64,000 nt of DNA, from the NCBI RefSeq assembly GCF_039634785.1, contig NZ_JBBIAB010000008.1, positions 1 to 64,000 on the forward strand, read 5' to 3'. Positions within the stretch are counted from its first letter, which is position 1. Each line of letters begins with the position of its first letter. The translations under genes and the position numbers were made by a program. Positions 63,684 through 64,000 of this stretch are shown here, piece after piece. The stretch is from Tistrella mobilis. GTDB taxonomy: Bacteria; Pseudomonadota; Alphaproteobacteria; Tistrellales; Tistrellaceae. Under the pieces are notes generated by a model, which saw nothing but the letters and a program-made list of their open reading frames with translations, was not told where the DNA came from and made no database searches.

Positions 63684-64000
63684 TCACTCGGCTGCGCGTG
63701 CTGCGGGCTCCATCAGGCCGAAAGTCGCTTCCGCGATGGCGAGTGAGGATGTCAGCCCGGGAGATTCGATCCCGTAGAGCACGACCAGGCCTTCATGGCC
63801 GTGGCGGTCGACGCCGTCGATTTCAAAATCGCCGTCGGGCTGGCCTGCCGGGACCAGCTTCGGACGGATGCCGGTGTAGTCAGGTACCAGGGCATCAAGC
63901 CGGATGGCGGGGTACCAGCGGCGGATCGACTGGAAGAAGGCGTCCCGGCGGCTTTCGTCGAACTGGTAGTCAATGCCGTCGATCCAGCACACGTCCGGAC
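63684..64000 (-). CDS. FAD-dependent oxidoreductase, C-terminal part (N-terminus outside window)
   Basis: Only the last 105 or so residues are visible. They read WYPAIRLDALVPDYTGIRPKL followed by HGHEGLVVLYGIESPGLTSSLAIAE, which is the C-terminal FAD/substrate end of the DAO family, closest to L-2-hydroxyglutarate dehydrogenase/oxidase. The TGA at 63684-63686 is followed after 29 bp by the enoyl-CoA hydratase gene. The rest of the gene, including its dinucleotide-binding motif, lies beyond the window. Confidence 0.85.
   Translation of the reverse strand, partial: PDVCWIDGIDYQFDESRRDAFFQSIRRWYPAIRLDALVPDYTGIRPKLVPAGQPDGDFEIDGVDRHGHEGLVVLYGIESPGLTSSLAIAEATFGLMEPAARAAE

Overview
The window is a high-GC chromosomal segment of an alphaproteobacterium. 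The evidence is a complete System I cytochrome c maturation set (ccmA to ccmI), homospermidine synthase, the run RNA helicase / S4 protein / 7Fe ferredoxin / CarD, an RpoH sigma factor, and many Liv-type and TRAP transporters. A free-living Rhodospirillales-type soil or water heterotroph (Tistrella- or Azospirillum-like) fits, but the genus is a guess. Most of the window is ordinary core genome with dense operons, many ATGA or one-base overlaps, and clear rho-independent terminators. Two tRNA genes are present (Ala-CGC and Arg-CCU). There is no rRNA and no CRISPR array, and the only transposon trace is a cut ISAs1-family end at the left edge.

Layout. 1-290: transposase 3' end. 463-3289: argG and homospermidine synthase. 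3351-4310: a small AT-rich island with a DUF4065 (Panacea/SocA-type) gene overlapping a gene for a small two-helix membrane protein, behind a near-consensus promoter; this looks like a toxin-antitoxin pair. 4280-6510: 2H phosphoesterase, folD, yggU, yggT, with a 19-bp tandem repeat between folD and yggU. 6711-7368: tRNA-Ala and queF. 7458-12127: a Liv-type ABC transporter. 12411-16672: a polar amino-acid ABC transporter with a MarR regulator inside it and a small HNH gene coupled to its end. 16802-24707: ccmABCDEFGHI. 24862-25509: a LysE-type exporter.

25537-31956: a sugar-acid module made of a FadR-type GntR regulator, a DctPQM TRAP transporter, a 54-residue membrane protein, an IlvD/Edd pentonate dehydratase and an RraA-like aldolase. 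32065-40510: a second Liv-type transporter interleaved with two acyl-CoA ligases, so uptake is probably tied to CoA activation of an organic acid. 41401-44103: acnA behind an 890-bp leader. 44335-47813: an MFS transporter and htpG, convergent. 48059-53808: SUV3-like helicase, S4 protein, fdxA, carD, rpoH. 54105-57844: two hotdog thioesterases, an M48 lipoprotein protease and a proline iminopeptidase. 57977-58053: tRNA-Arg.

58150-61934: a tightly coupled four-gene operon (family 2 glycosyltransferase, acyl-CoA-dehydrogenase-like flavoprotein, PIG-L deacetylase, NodS-like methyltransferase). Its enzymology resembles that used to modify lipo-oligosaccharides, and I know of no assigned product. 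It is the best candidate for an undescribed pathway. It converges on, and overlaps, a two-domain HNH nuclease (61834-62760). The window closes with an enoyl-CoA hydratase and the C-terminal part of a FAD-dependent oxidoreductase.
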